Notes: generated from the letters alone by a model not told the origin. A stretch of 17,862 nucleotides of DNA from SZUA-186 sp041552135 (GCA_041552135.1 JBFELL010000042.1:1-17862), one strand, 5' to 3'. Numbered from the stretch's first letter, positions 7,387 to 15,563 are shown. Numbers and translations are program-made.

Positions 7387-7473
7387 AAAAAACAGGACCG
7401 CAGGTCGGGTTAGGCGCACAGCGCCGTAACCCGACAGCGGTGGCACGACATTGCCGGATTACGACCTGCGGTC
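7387..7473 (-). terminator. Nested-hairpin terminator after the polymerase gene
   Basis: On the reverse strand an outer 12-bp stem (7473-7462 with 7407-7396) encloses an inner hairpin and is followed, after 3 nt, by six T residues (7392-7387). This would work as an oversized intrinsic terminator for the polymerase transcript. The role is inferred from form. If it is real, the two SRAP genes need read-through or their own promoter. Confidence 0.45.
7404..7435. repeat. Dispersed GTCGGGTTA...TAACCCGAC palindrome
   Basis: GTCGGGTTA (7404-7412) and TAACCCGAC (7427-7435) are exact reverse complements, and GGCGC/GCGCC extends the stem around an ACA loop with one bulged G. It belongs to the widespread class of dispersed elements reading roughly GTCGGATTA-(loop)-TAATCCGAC. 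A related unit, CCGGATTA...TGATCCGG, follows at 7454-7481. Confidence 0.7.
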
Positions 7474-7518
7474 TGATCCGGCCTACGGAATTTGCAACAC
7501 CCGGCATAAGCTCTGAAC

Positions 7519-8787
7519 CTAAATCGTCTGCCGGTGCCCATAGGGTTTCCATGCCGGGGCGATGACATTCGGCATGCTGGAGCGCTGCAGCAGGCGCGCC
7601 GGGGCGAGGGCGAACTCGCCGTAGCGCCGGTTGATCTCGTCCATGACCGCGTTCACCTCGCGCTGCTCCTCGTCCATGGCATCGAACAATTCCAGCTGAT
7701 TGCCGGTGTCCACCGGATCCAGCGCCGTCACCTGCACCTGGTGCACACCCTCACCGGCCCAGCGCTCGTGCATCACGCGCCGGCACAGCCGCATAATCTC
7801 GCCGCCGTCATCGGTCGGCAGGGCGGTGCGCCGCCTGTCGCCCAGCCAGCCGCCGGTGGTGCGCAGCCCGATGAAGAAGGTGCTCGCCTGCAGCCCGTGG
7901 CGGCGCAGCCGCGCCCCCACCTTCGTGCTCATGTGCAGCAAATAGGTCAGCAGCACCCCGGCGTCGCGGGTGTCGGGCGGCACCACCTTGCCGTGGCCGA
8001 CCGATTTCGGCGGCGGCACGCCGGTCTGCAGTTTCTCCGGGTCCTCACCCTGGCACATGTACCAGATGCGCCGTCCCGGGTTGCCGAAGCGCCGCGCCAG
8101 CACGCTGACCGGCAGCCGTTTCACCTCGCCGCAGGTGCGCACCCCGTGCTCCGCCAGGAACCCCCCGATGCCCTCGGCGATGCCGCACAGTTCGGTCACC
8201 GGCACGTCGCGCAGCCGCGCCCCGGCCTCCCAGGGCGGAATCACCGTAAGGCCGTCGGGCTTGTTCAGCTTGGCGGCAAACTTGGCCGTGGTCTTGTCGC
8301 CGCTGACGCCCGCCGAGCACAGCACGCCGGAGGCCTCGAATACCCGGCGCCTGGCCAGTCGCGCCATGCGCGGCGGCGTGCCCAGCAGGCGCTGGCAGTG
8401 CGTCACGTCCAGGAAGGCCTCGTCCACCGAGAACACCTCGATGTCCGGCGTCACGTCCTGCAGGGCCTCCATGATCGCCATCGACGTCGCCGCGTAGCGC
8501 TGCGGGTCGGCCGGACACTGGATCAGCTCCGGGCACAGCTGCCGCGCCTTTTTCAGGCGCATACCGGTGCGGATGCCGTAGGCGCGCGCCTCGTAGGAGC
8601 AGGTGATAATGCAGGTGCCCTGGCGGCCGTTGGTCACGGCCAGCGGCCGGCCGCGCCACTCCGGCCGGTCGCGCTGCTCGATGGAGGCAAAGAAGGCATT
8701 CATGTCCACCAGCACGATCGCCCGCGGCCAGATCACGGGGCAGTGATCGGCGGCATCCGGACAGATCGTGCTGGCGCAGCGGGGCAT
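7519..8787 (-). CDS. Y-family translesion DNA polymerase (DinB-like)
   Basis: A 422-residue translesion polymerase. The catalytic core shows D28 in VLVDMNAFFAS and D122/E123 in FSVDEAFLD, with F33 at the usual steric-gate place. GVSGDKTTAKFAAKLNKPDGL (about 176-196) is the DinB-type thumb/palm signature. QLELF at 364-368 is a canonical sliding-clamp-binding motif, followed by a UmuC-like tail with MDEINRRYG. It therefore fits DinB better than UmuC in the core, with a longer tail. The start at 8787 has AAGGAA 6 nt upstream and gives a cysteine-containing N-terminal extension of about 22 residues. A LexA box lies 51 bp upstream, so it should be DNA-damage induced. An intrinsic-like terminator and repeats follow it. 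Confidence 0.93.
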   Translation of the reverse strand: MPRCASTICPDAADHCPVIWPRAIVLVDMNAFFASIEQRDRPEWRGRPLAVTNGRQGTCIITCSYEARAYGIRTGMRLKKARQLCPELIQCPADPQRYAATSMAIMEALQDVTPDIEVFSVDEAFLDVTHCQRLLGTPPRMARLARRRVFEASGVLCSAGVSGDKTTAKFAAKLNKPDGLTVIPPWEAGARLRDVPVTELCGIAEGIGGFLAEHGVRTCGEVKRLPVSVLARRFGNPGRRIWYMCQGEDPEKLQTGVPPPKSVGHGKVVPPDTRDAGVLLTYLLHMSTKVGARLRRHGLQASTFFIGLRTTGGWLGDRRRTALPTDDGGEIMRLCRRVMHERWAGEGVHQVQVTALDPVDTGNQLELFDAMDEEQREVNAVMDEINRRYGEFALAPARLLQRSSMPNVIAPAWKPYGHRQTI

Positions 8788-8819
8788 GGCGGTTTCCTTG
8801 CAACGGCTCTGGCGGACGC

Positions 8820-8876
8820 CCGGGCAGGGCGGCCGGATACTGTACGTTTATACAGTACTCCGGCGGCCCTGCCCGG
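8820..8876. repeat. 57-bp near-perfect palindrome enclosing the LexA box
   Basis: Arms 8821-8844 and 8851-8875 are reverse complements except for one mismatch and one inserted base, around a 6-nt CGTTTA centre. The outer parts read CGGGCAGGGC and GCCCTGCCCG. The symmetry goes far beyond the 20-bp operator. It could extrude as a cruciform or form an RNA hairpin. Confidence 0.85.
8838..8857 (-). promoter_or_regulatory. LexA box (SOS operator)
   Basis: TACTG, ten bases, then CAGTA: an exact match to the core of the E. coli LexA consensus TACTG(TA)5CAGTA, including the inner CTGTA/TACAG positions. It lies 51 bp upstream of the polymerase ATG, in the promoter region. The reverse-strand TATAAA inside it could be the -10 element, but no well-spaced -35 was found. 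The site is 158 bp from the divergent cytochrome gene start. Confidence 0.93.
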
Positions 8877-8900
8877 CGCAACAGGAATTTCCGCCCCACT

Positions 8901-8912
8901 TGACGTGCGTCA
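8901..8912. promoter_or_regulatory. TGACG-TG-CGTCA palindrome, possible operator
   Basis: A 12-bp palindrome with perfect 5-bp arms and a 2-bp spacer lies 103 bp upstream of the cytochrome gene. Its left edge overlaps TTGACG (8900-8905), a -35-like hexamer with no good -10 at the right distance. A second hairpin, CGCCGG-ACA-CCGGCG, is at 8923-8937. No known regulator was assigned. Confidence 0.3.
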
Positions 8913-9014
8913 TAAACGCCAGCGCCGGACACCGGCGATACTTTCTGCGGTATCATTATTCAGTTTAGCCGCCTGGCCAGTGCCAGGCACATTTTCCGTA
9001 ACCCGCAGACAGCA

Positions 9015-11855
9015 ATGACAGCCGAACAGACCGACAGCAAACCACCCGTACCGGTAATCAACGCGCGCCTGGGACGACTCCTGGGCGTGGTGTTCCTGCT
9101 GTTCGCGCTGCTGGTGGTCAACTCGATCTACCTGGTCATCATCACCCTGCTGGAGCAGACCAGCGGCGAGATCTACCAGGATTATTTCTACATGCTGATG
9201 TTCCTGATCCACCTGATCATGGGGCTGTTGCTGACGCTACCGGTCATCCTGTTCGGGCTGGGTCACATGCGCCGCGCCTTCGACCGGCCCAACCGCTATG
9301 CCGTGCGCGCCGGCATAGCGCTGTTCAGCATGGCGCTGGTGCTGCTGCTGACGGGCCTGGTGCTGACGCGCTTCGGTTTTTTCGAGGTCAACGACCCGCA
9401 GCTGCGCAGCATTGCCTACTGGCTGCATGTCGCCAGCCCGCTGGCCGTCGCCTGGCTGTTCGTCCTGCACCGGCTGGCCGGCTCGCCGATTCGCTGGCGC
9501 ACCGCGCGCAACTGGTCCCTGATCGCCGCAGGATTTGCCGCCGTCATGATCGCCACCAGCGCCATCATCACCTGGCAGGAGGACACCCCGGTGGCCATCA
9601 CCTTCGCGCCCTCGCTGGCAAGGCTCGAGGCGCCGTACTACCTGCCGCCGGAAAAGCTGATGAACGACGAGGCCTGCGCAGACTGTCACGGCGACATCAA
9701 TGACAGCCACAAACACAGCATGCACCGTTTCAGTTCCTTCAATAACCCGGCCTACAAGTTCAGTGTCGAGGAGACCCGCGAGGTGGTGTACGCACGCGAC
9801 GGCAACATGCACGCCGCCCGGTTCTGCGCCGCCTGCCACGACCCGGTGCCGCTGTTCAGTGGCCGCTTCGACGACCCGGAGTTCGATACCGAGAACGATC
9901 CGACGGCGATGGCGGGCATCACCTGCATGAGTTGCCACGCCATTACCAGCCTCGACAGCGTCTACGGCACCGGCAACTACACCCTCGTCGATCCGCCGCG
10001 CTACCCGTTCGCTTTCAGCGACTCGGGCCTGCTCAAGGCCGTCAACCACCAGCTTATCAAGGCAAAGCCGGACTTTCACAAGAAGACCCTGCTGAAACCG
10101 CTGCACAAGTCGGCCGAGTTCTGCTCCACCTGCCACAAGACGCACATCCCGGAGTCCGTCAACCACTACCGCTGGCTGCGCGGCCAGGACCACTATGACA
10201 GCTTTCTGCAAAGCGGCGTATCAGGGCACCGCGTTGACAGTTTCTATTATCCGGACAAGGCGGTACCGCGCTGCAGCGCCTGCCATATGCCGCTGCAGGC
10301 CTCCGAGGATCCCTCGGCGCGCGATTTCAACGACAGCGGCACGCGCCAGGTTCACAGCCACCTGTTCCCCGGCGCCAATACCGGCATTGCGCACATGGTC
10401 GGTCTGCCCGGGTCCGTCATCGATGCGCACCGCGAACGGCTTACCGGCGTCACGCGGGTCGATATCTTCGGCATCAAGGAGGACGGGCACATCACCGGCA
10501 CACTGCATGCACCGCTGCGGCCGAAGCTGCCGGCACTCGTGCCCGGCAGGAAATACCTGCTGGAAATCGTCGTGCGCACTACCGGTGTCGGCCATCACCT
10601 GACACAGGGCACCTCCGATTCCAACGAGTTGTGGCTGGATGTCACCGCGAGTGCCGGCGACCGCGTCATCGGCCGCAGCGGCGCCCGCGACGACACCGGC
10701 CGCGTCGATCCCTGGTCCTACTTCCTCAACAGCTACGTGCTGGACCGCGAGGGCAACCGCATCGACCGCCGCAATGGCCAGGATATCTTCGTTCCCCTGT
10801 ACAACCACCAGATCCCGCCAGGCGCGGCGACAGTGGTGCACTACCTGCTGGACGTGCCGGGCGATGTCCGGGACCCGGTCGTGATCGAGGCAAACCTCAA
10901 CTACCGCAAGTTCGACACCACCTACCTGCAGCACATGCAGGGCGATGAGTTCACGGTCAACGACCTGCCGATCACGACCATGGCCAGCGACCGCATCGAA
11001 CTGCCAACCGGGCCGGGCAAGGCGGACATGAGCTTCGATCTGCACCCGGTCGCGGAGAACGAACGCTGGAACGACTACGGCATCGGCCTGCTGCGCGAGG
11101 GCGACAGCGGCTCGAACAAGGGTGAACTGCGCCAGGCCGAGCACGCCTTCCGGCAGGTCGAGGCGCTCGGCGACATGAACGGTGCCATGAACCTGGCGCG
11201 CGTCTACTTCAAGGAGGGTCGCCTGGACGAGGCCAGCAAGGCACTGCAACGGGCGACCACCGGCGATCCGCCTGCGCCACACTGGACAATCTCCTGGTAC
11301 ACCGCCCTGATCGATCGTGAGAATGGCCACCTTGATGAGGCAATTCAGTCACTTGAAGCTATTATCGGCACCCGTTTCGAGGCTGCGCGCAACCGTGACT
11401 TCGACTTCTCGAAGGATGTCCGCGTCACCAACGCCCTCGGCCGCACCCTGTTCGAGCGCGCCCGGCTGGAGCGCGGCGAGGCGCGCCGGGCGGCCCGCAA
11501 GGCGTTCCTCGAACGTGCCCGCAAGGCACTTCAGCAAACGCTGGAGACCGACCCGGAGAACCTGGCCGCGCACTATAACCTGGGACTGGTGTACGCCGAA
11601 CTCGGTGACGAGGCACAGGCCGCCTACCACCAGGCGCTGCATGAGAAATTCCGCCCGGACGACAACGCGGTGGAGCAGGCGGTAGCCATCCACCGCAGCC
11701 GGAATCCGGCGGCCGACCATGCCGCCTCGCCAATCGCCATCTATGACCTGAACCGCAAGCCATCAGCCGTCGAAACCGCCATCGAGCACAAGCCACCGCC
11801 CGCCAGGGACGACCGGCACGTCCGCTGGGAAAGGCCGGTCCCACCAATCCGATAA
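9015..11855 (+). CDS. Membrane pentahaem cytochrome c with TPR domain
   Basis: A 946-residue fusion. About five hydrophobic helices occupy residues 20-46, 58-83, 98-120, 133-152 and 167-186; five spans place what follows in the periplasm. Five CxxCH haem-c sites follow at 221, 271, 304, 370 and 420. A beta-rich segment (about 440-670) and TPR-like helices (about 690-895) complete it, ending in a basic, proline-rich tail. H66, H84, H138 and H152 lie in or near helices 2 and 4 and might bind haem b; this is speculative. I believe similar five-haem proteins recur beside CRTAC1-type genes in other bacteria, without assigned function. A quinol-to-periplasm electron route is inferred. The ATG has no strong ribosome site. 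Two forward genes follow. Confidence 0.88.
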   Translation: MTAEQTDSKPPVPVINARLGRLLGVVFLLFALLVVNSIYLVIITLLEQTSGEIYQDYFYMLMFLIHLIMGLLLTLPVILFGLGHMRRAFDRPNRYAVRAGIALFSMALVLLLTGLVLTRFGFFEVNDPQLRSIAYWLHVASPLAVAWLFVLHRLAGSPIRWRTARNWSLIAAGFAAVMIATSAIITWQEDTPVAITFAPSLARLEAPYYLPPEKLMNDEACADCHGDINDSHKHSMHRFSSFNNPAYKFSVEETREVVYARDGNMHAARFCAACHDPVPLFSGRFDDPEFDTENDPTAMAGITCMSCHAITSLDSVYGTGNYTLVDPPRYPFAFSDSGLLKAVNHQLIKAKPDFHKKTLLKPLHKSAEFCSTCHKTHIPESVNHYRWLRGQDHYDSFLQSGVSGHRVDSFYYPDKAVPRCSACHMPLQASEDPSARDFNDSGTRQVHSHLFPGANTGIAHMVGLPGSVIDAHRERLTGVTRVDIFGIKEDGHITGTLHAPLRPKLPALVPGRKYLLEIVVRTTGVGHHLTQGTSDSNELWLDVTASAGDRVIGRSGARDDTGRVDPWSYFLNSYVLDREGNRIDRRNGQDIFVPLYNHQIPPGAATVVHYLLDVPGDVRDPVVIEANLNYRKFDTTYLQHMQGDEFTVNDLPITTMASDRIELPTGPGKADMSFDLHPVAENERWNDYGIGLLREGDSGSNKGELRQAEHAFRQVEALGDMNGAMNLARVYFKEGRLDEASKALQRATTGDPPAPHWTISWYTALIDRENGHLDEAIQSLEAIIGTRFEAARNRDFDFSKDVRVTNALGRTLFERARLERGEARRAARKAFLERARKALQQTLETDPENLAAHYNLGLVYAELGDEAQAAYHQALHEKFRPDDNAVEQAVAIHRSRNPAADHAASPIAIYDLNRKPSAVETAIEHKPPPARDDRHVRWERPVPPIR

Positions 11856-11932
11856 ACCCACTGGCCAGAGCGCGCTGACGCATACCCAGTGCGGCCAGCC
11901 TGACTGGCCTTGCCAACGACAGACCAGGAACC

Positions 11933-13768
11933 ATGAACGCATCCGACCGAAAACCTGAACCACAGCGCAGTGATGCCGTCATCCGCCGCGCTTTCTACCG
12001 TTCCCTTGCCGCCATCGTCATACTCGCACTGGCGGGCCTGCTGCTGTTCTGGCTGCTTGGCCGCGAGGATTCCGGACAGGAAGTCGTGGAGGAGGCCATC
12101 GTGACCGGCCCGGTAACCGAAACCCGTGCGGCACCGCAGACACCGCCCGCGGTGAACTTTACCGACATCAGCGGGCAGGCCGGCATCGACTTCGTGCATG
12201 TCAACGGCGCCTACGGCGACAAACTGATCCCGGAGGCCATCGGCAGCGGCGCGGCGTTTTTCGACTACGACAATGACGGTGACCCGGACCTCCTGCTGAT
12301 CAATTCCAGTTACTGGCCGGGACACGAAACCGGCGCTCCTGCCGAGCCGGCCCTGTACCGCAATGACGGCGACGGGAAGTTCACCGACGTCACCGCCCAG
12401 GCCGGACTGGCCATCAGCCTGTACGGCATGGGTGTCACCGCTGCCGATTACGACAGCGACGGCTGGACCGACCTGTACATCACGGCACTGGGCGAAAACC
12501 GCCTGTTCCGCAACAACGCCGGGCAGTTCACGGATGTCACCGCCGCCAGCAACACCGCCGGTCCCGAATCCGACTGGAGCAGCGTGGCTGCCTTCCTGGA
12601 CTATGACAACGACAACGACCTCGATCTGTTCGTCGGTAACTACGTCGAGTGGTCACGCGAAATCGACCTGGAAATCGATTTCCGGGTCACCGGTCTGGGG
12701 CGTGCCATTGGCGCACCGAACCACTTCACCGGTACCAACAACCGGCTCTACCGCAACGACGGCGATGGCCGCTTCACCGATGTGTCCCACGCCGCCGGCA
12801 TTACGGTGACCAATCCCTCCACCGATGCCCCGCTGGGCAAGGCACTTGGCCTGGCGGTATTCGATTATGACGGCGATGGCTGGCTGGACCTGCTGGTGGC
12901 CAACGACACGGTGCGCAATTACCTGTTTCATAACCTCGGCGACGGCCGCTTCGAGGAGGTCGGTGCACTGGAGGGCGTGGCCTTCGACCGCAACGGCAGG
13001 GCAACCGGCGCCATGGGGGTCGACTCGGCCTGGTTCCGCAACGACGACGAGATCGGCGTTGGCATCGGCAACTTCGCCAACGAAATGAGTTCCCTGCTGG
13101 TCACGGCGGACAGCCAGCCGCCGTTTGTCGACGAGGCGATACTGGAGGGTATCGGCCCGGCATCGCGGCTGGCGCTGACCTTCGGCCTGTTCTTCTTCGA
13201 CTACGACCTTGACGGCCGGCTCGATATGTTCCAGGCCAATGGCCACCTCGAGAGCGAGATCAATCTCGTCCAGCCCAGCCAGACCTATGCCCAGGCGGCA
13301 CAGCTGTTCTGGAACTGCGGCGAGGCCTGCCGCACCCGCTTTGTCGCGGTTGACGGGATCGGTGACCTCGGCACCCCGATGGTCGGTCGCGGCGCCGCCT
13401 ACGCCGATATCGATGCAGACGGCGACCTCGACATCGTGGTAGTACAGAATGGCCACGAGGCGAAACTGTTCCGCAACGACCAGCAAACGGGACACCACTG
13501 GCTGCGGGTCCGTCTCGAGGGCCGTCCCGGCAACCGCGATGCCATCGGCGCACGGGTCGAACTCACGTCCGGCGGTATCACGCAGCGGCGCCTGGTGATG
13601 CCATCGCGCAGTTATCTCTCACAGGTCGAGCTGCCGCTGACCTTCGGCCTTGGCGGAAACGCATCGGTGGACCGCCTGGTCGTCACCTGGCCGACGGGTG
13701 AGTCACAGACGGTCCCGGTGGAGCAGGTCGATACCAGCCTGACCATCCGCCAGTCCGGGGGGGCCTGA
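11933..13768 (+). CDS. CRTAC1-family protein (FG-GAP repeats plus ASPIC/UnbV)
   Basis: A 611-residue protein with a short cytoplasmic start, one membrane helix at about residues 26-44 and a large periplasmic part. Six calcium-type DxDxDG-like loops start at D111, D172, D223, D311, D423 and D492 and mark a propeller of FG-GAP/VCBS repeats. Residues about 520-600 are an ASPIC/UnbV domain (GARVELTSGG, LTFGLGG and VVTWPTGESQ). CRTAC1-type proteins are calcium-binding and usually thought to mediate adhesion or assembly; enzymatic activity is not known. It lies 77 bp after the cytochrome and 4 bp before the TPR gene, which suggests one operon. AGGA precedes the ATG. No lipobox is present, unlike the related lipoprotein at 1166-4495. 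Confidence 0.9.
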   Translation: MNASDRKPEPQRSDAVIRRAFYRSLAAIVILALAGLLLFWLLGREDSGQEVVEEAIVTGPVTETRAAPQTPPAVNFTDISGQAGIDFVHVNGAYGDKLIPEAIGSGAAFFDYDNDGDPDLLLINSSYWPGHETGAPAEPALYRNDGDGKFTDVTAQAGLAISLYGMGVTAADYDSDGWTDLYITALGENRLFRNNAGQFTDVTAASNTAGPESDWSSVAAFLDYDNDNDLDLFVGNYVEWSREIDLEIDFRVTGLGRAIGAPNHFTGTNNRLYRNDGDGRFTDVSHAAGITVTNPSTDAPLGKALGLAVFDYDGDGWLDLLVANDTVRNYLFHNLGDGRFEEVGALEGVAFDRNGRATGAMGVDSAWFRNDDEIGVGIGNFANEMSSLLVTADSQPPFVDEAILEGIGPASRLALTFGLFFFDYDLDGRLDMFQANGHLESEINLVQPSQTYAQAAQLFWNCGEACRTRFVAVDGIGDLGTPMVGRGAAYADIDADGDLDIVVVQNGHEAKLFRNDQQTGHHWLRVRLEGRPGNRDAIGARVELTSGGITQRRLVMPSRSYLSQVELPLTFGLGGNASVDRLVVTWPTGESQTVPVEQVDTSLTIRQSGGA

Positions 13769-13772
13769 GCCC

Positions 13773-15437
13773 ATGCGCCGCCTGACTGACTGCCTCGTCC
13801 TGTGCCTGCTGCTGGGGGCGTCCACCGCTCACGCCACGGAGGCCCTCGTCAACCTGCCCGAGCGCTGGTCCGGGACCCTGCAGGTGGTGCCCGCCGCGGA
13901 GCTGGGGGGGCAGCCAAAGGACATCCGGCAAACGCTGGATGAGGCACGCCAGCTGGTCAACACCGCCCTGCAGTCGGATGCCGCGGCGCTCGACCTGGCC
14001 GAGGCCTACGGCGAACTCGGTGCGCTCTATCATGTGCACCTGATGTACACGCATGCCGCCCACTGCTACACGAATGCCATGGCGCTGGATCCGCAAAACT
14101 TCCGCTGGGCCTACTATCACGCCACGCTGGCCCAGAACCTCGGCCAGACCGATGTCGCCATTACACGCTTTCAGCATGCCCGTAGCCTCAATCCCGGCTA
14201 CAAGGCACTCGATCTGCACCTCGCCAACGCCTGGCTGGATCTCAACGAGCTGGACAGGGCCAGGGCCGGGTTCAAGGCGACACGGGATATCGAGGGGCTC
14301 GAGGCCGCCTCCCTGAAAGGCCTCGGACAGATCGCCCTGCTGCAGCGCGACTACCCGGCGGCGATCGCCTGGTTCAACCAGGCCCTGGAACTCCAGCCGA
14401 TGGCATCCGCCATCCACTATCCACTGGCGCAGGCACTGCGGGCCAGTGGCGACCGCGAAGGGGCAAAGGTGCATCTCGGGCAGCGTGGCGTCCTCGAGCC
14501 GCGGATCAAGGATCCACAGATCGATGCGCTGAACGCGATGAAAAACAACGCGGCCGTGCATTATGTGCGGGGCATGAAGGCGGTGCGCTCCGGGGAGTTC
14601 GAGGTGGCCATGAAATTCTTTGCCCGCGGACTGTCGATGGAGCCGGACAACGCCCATGCCCGCATCAGTCTTGCCCGGGCGCTCTACCTGGCAGACAACG
14701 CCCCCGCAGCAGAGCAGGAATTGCGCACGGTACTTGCCCGCCAGCCGGATAATGTCTTTGCACTGTTCCTGCTCGGACTGCTCTACGACGGTGCCGACAA
14801 ACATGCCGAGGCCATGCGTCTGTATCAACTGGCCCTGCGCCAGGCCCCCGATCATGCCGGCGCGAATTTCTACATCGGCAATTATTACTATCGCGAGGGG
14901 CGCTTCGCGGAGGCCACCCGGCATTATGCCGCCGTCATCCAGGTTGACCCGAAACACACGGGGGCGAACATGCTGCTGCTGGCGGCACGCGAACAGGCCG
15001 GGGTCGACGACAGCGCACTTGCCGAGAGCCTGCGAAACGCGATAACGCACCTGCCCGAGCAGCCGCTACTGACGCTGCGCCTGGCACAGCTGCTGGCCCT
15101 GAGCGGGGATCCTGCTGTCAGAGACCCCGTGGAGGCGCTGCGACTGGCCACCCTTCTGGTGGAGCGGCAGCCACAGCCAGCACACCAGGAGGCGCTGGCG
15201 CTGGCCCTGGCGGCAAACGGCGACTTCGAACAGGCCACAACCATCCAGAAGGCGCTGCTTGCCATGGCCTTCATGTCCGCGCCGGGCGAGGTCGACCGGC
15301 TGTCACGCATCCAGTCCCGCTATGCAGACGGCCAGCTGCCCCCGGCGGGGGATTTCACGAAGCTGTCCGTCATCCGGGTGCCGCCGGTCGATGTCAGCGG
15401 CACGTTCAGGAACTACCTGGCGGTAAAACCTTATTGA
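13773..15437 (+). CDS. Exported TPR-repeat protein
   Basis: A 554-residue protein with a signal peptide of about 22 residues ending at AHA, and then TPR repeats along nearly its whole length. Clear repeats begin near residue 72 (YGELGALYHVHLMYTHAA). Others are near 170-205 (AASLKGLGQIALLQRDYPAAI), 265-330 and 350-395 (ANFYIGNYYYREGRFAEATRHY). TPR arrays hold other proteins together; nothing in the sequence suggests catalysis. It starts 4 bp after the CRTAC1-type gene and is surely translated from the same mRNA. Together with the TPR tail of the cytochrome, it suggests a periplasmic complex. The end of the gene leads into a stem-loop and a terminator. Confidence 0.88.
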   Translation: MRRLTDCLVLCLLLGASTAHATEALVNLPERWSGTLQVVPAAELGGQPKDIRQTLDEARQLVNTALQSDAAALDLAEAYGELGALYHVHLMYTHAAHCYTNAMALDPQNFRWAYYHATLAQNLGQTDVAITRFQHARSLNPGYKALDLHLANAWLDLNELDRARAGFKATRDIEGLEAASLKGLGQIALLQRDYPAAIAWFNQALELQPMASAIHYPLAQALRASGDREGAKVHLGQRGVLEPRIKDPQIDALNAMKNNAAVHYVRGMKAVRSGEFEVAMKFFARGLSMEPDNAHARISLARALYLADNAPAAEQELRTVLARQPDNVFALFLLGLLYDGADKHAEAMRLYQLALRQAPDHAGANFYIGNYYYREGRFAEATRHYAAVIQVDPKHTGANMLLLAAREQAGVDDSALAESLRNAITHLPEQPLLTLRLAQLLALSGDPAVRDPVEALRLATLLVERQPQPAHQEALALALAANGDFEQATTIQKALLAMAFMSAPGEVDRLSRIQSRYADGQLPPAGDFTKLSVIRVPPVDVSGTFRNYLAVKPY

Positions 15438-15444
15438 GGCAGAA

Positions 15445-15507
15445 GGTCGGGGGAGATGTGAAGGGTGTCCGATGGCCAGCTTTTACATCTTATCCCCCTT
15501 TTCGACC
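15445..15507 (+). other. Long imperfect stem-loop after the TPR gene
   Basis: Three stacked helices can be drawn: GGTC/GACC (15445-15448 with 15504-15507), GGGGGA/TCCCCC (15449-15454 with 15493-15498) and GATGTGAA/TTTACATC (15455-15462 with 15482-15489, one G-U). Asymmetric bulges separate them, and the loop is 19 nt. It lies 8 bp beyond the stop codon and just before a true terminator. It may be an mRNA 3' stabiliser or a decayed mobile palindrome. Confidence 0.5.
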
Positions 15508-15513
15508 GGGCAT

Positions 15514-15545
15514 AAAAAAAGCGCGCCCCGCGGGCGCGCTTTTTT
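15514..15545. terminator. Bidirectional intrinsic terminator
   Basis: A perfect 8-bp stem GCGCGCCC / GGGCGCGC (15521-15528 with 15532-15539) and a CGC loop are flanked by seven A on the left and six T on the right. It can therefore end the forward cytochrome-CRTAC1-TPR transcript and the converging sulfur globule transcript. Confidence 0.95.
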
Positions 15546-15563
15546 GCAGATTGAACTGCGGTC

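Noticed and set aside
7534..9018. Forward open frame of 494 codons
   Set aside because: It is antisense to the DinB-like polymerase, whose motifs are unambiguous, and it would run through the LexA box and the divergent promoter region.
10221..11330. Reverse open frame of 369 codons
   Set aside because: It lies opposite the cytochrome, whose CxxCH sites prove the forward frame. It shows only composition-driven residues.
13683..15050. Reverse open frame of 455 codons
   Set aside because: It is antisense to the TPR gene, has no recognisable domain and no convincing ribosome site.
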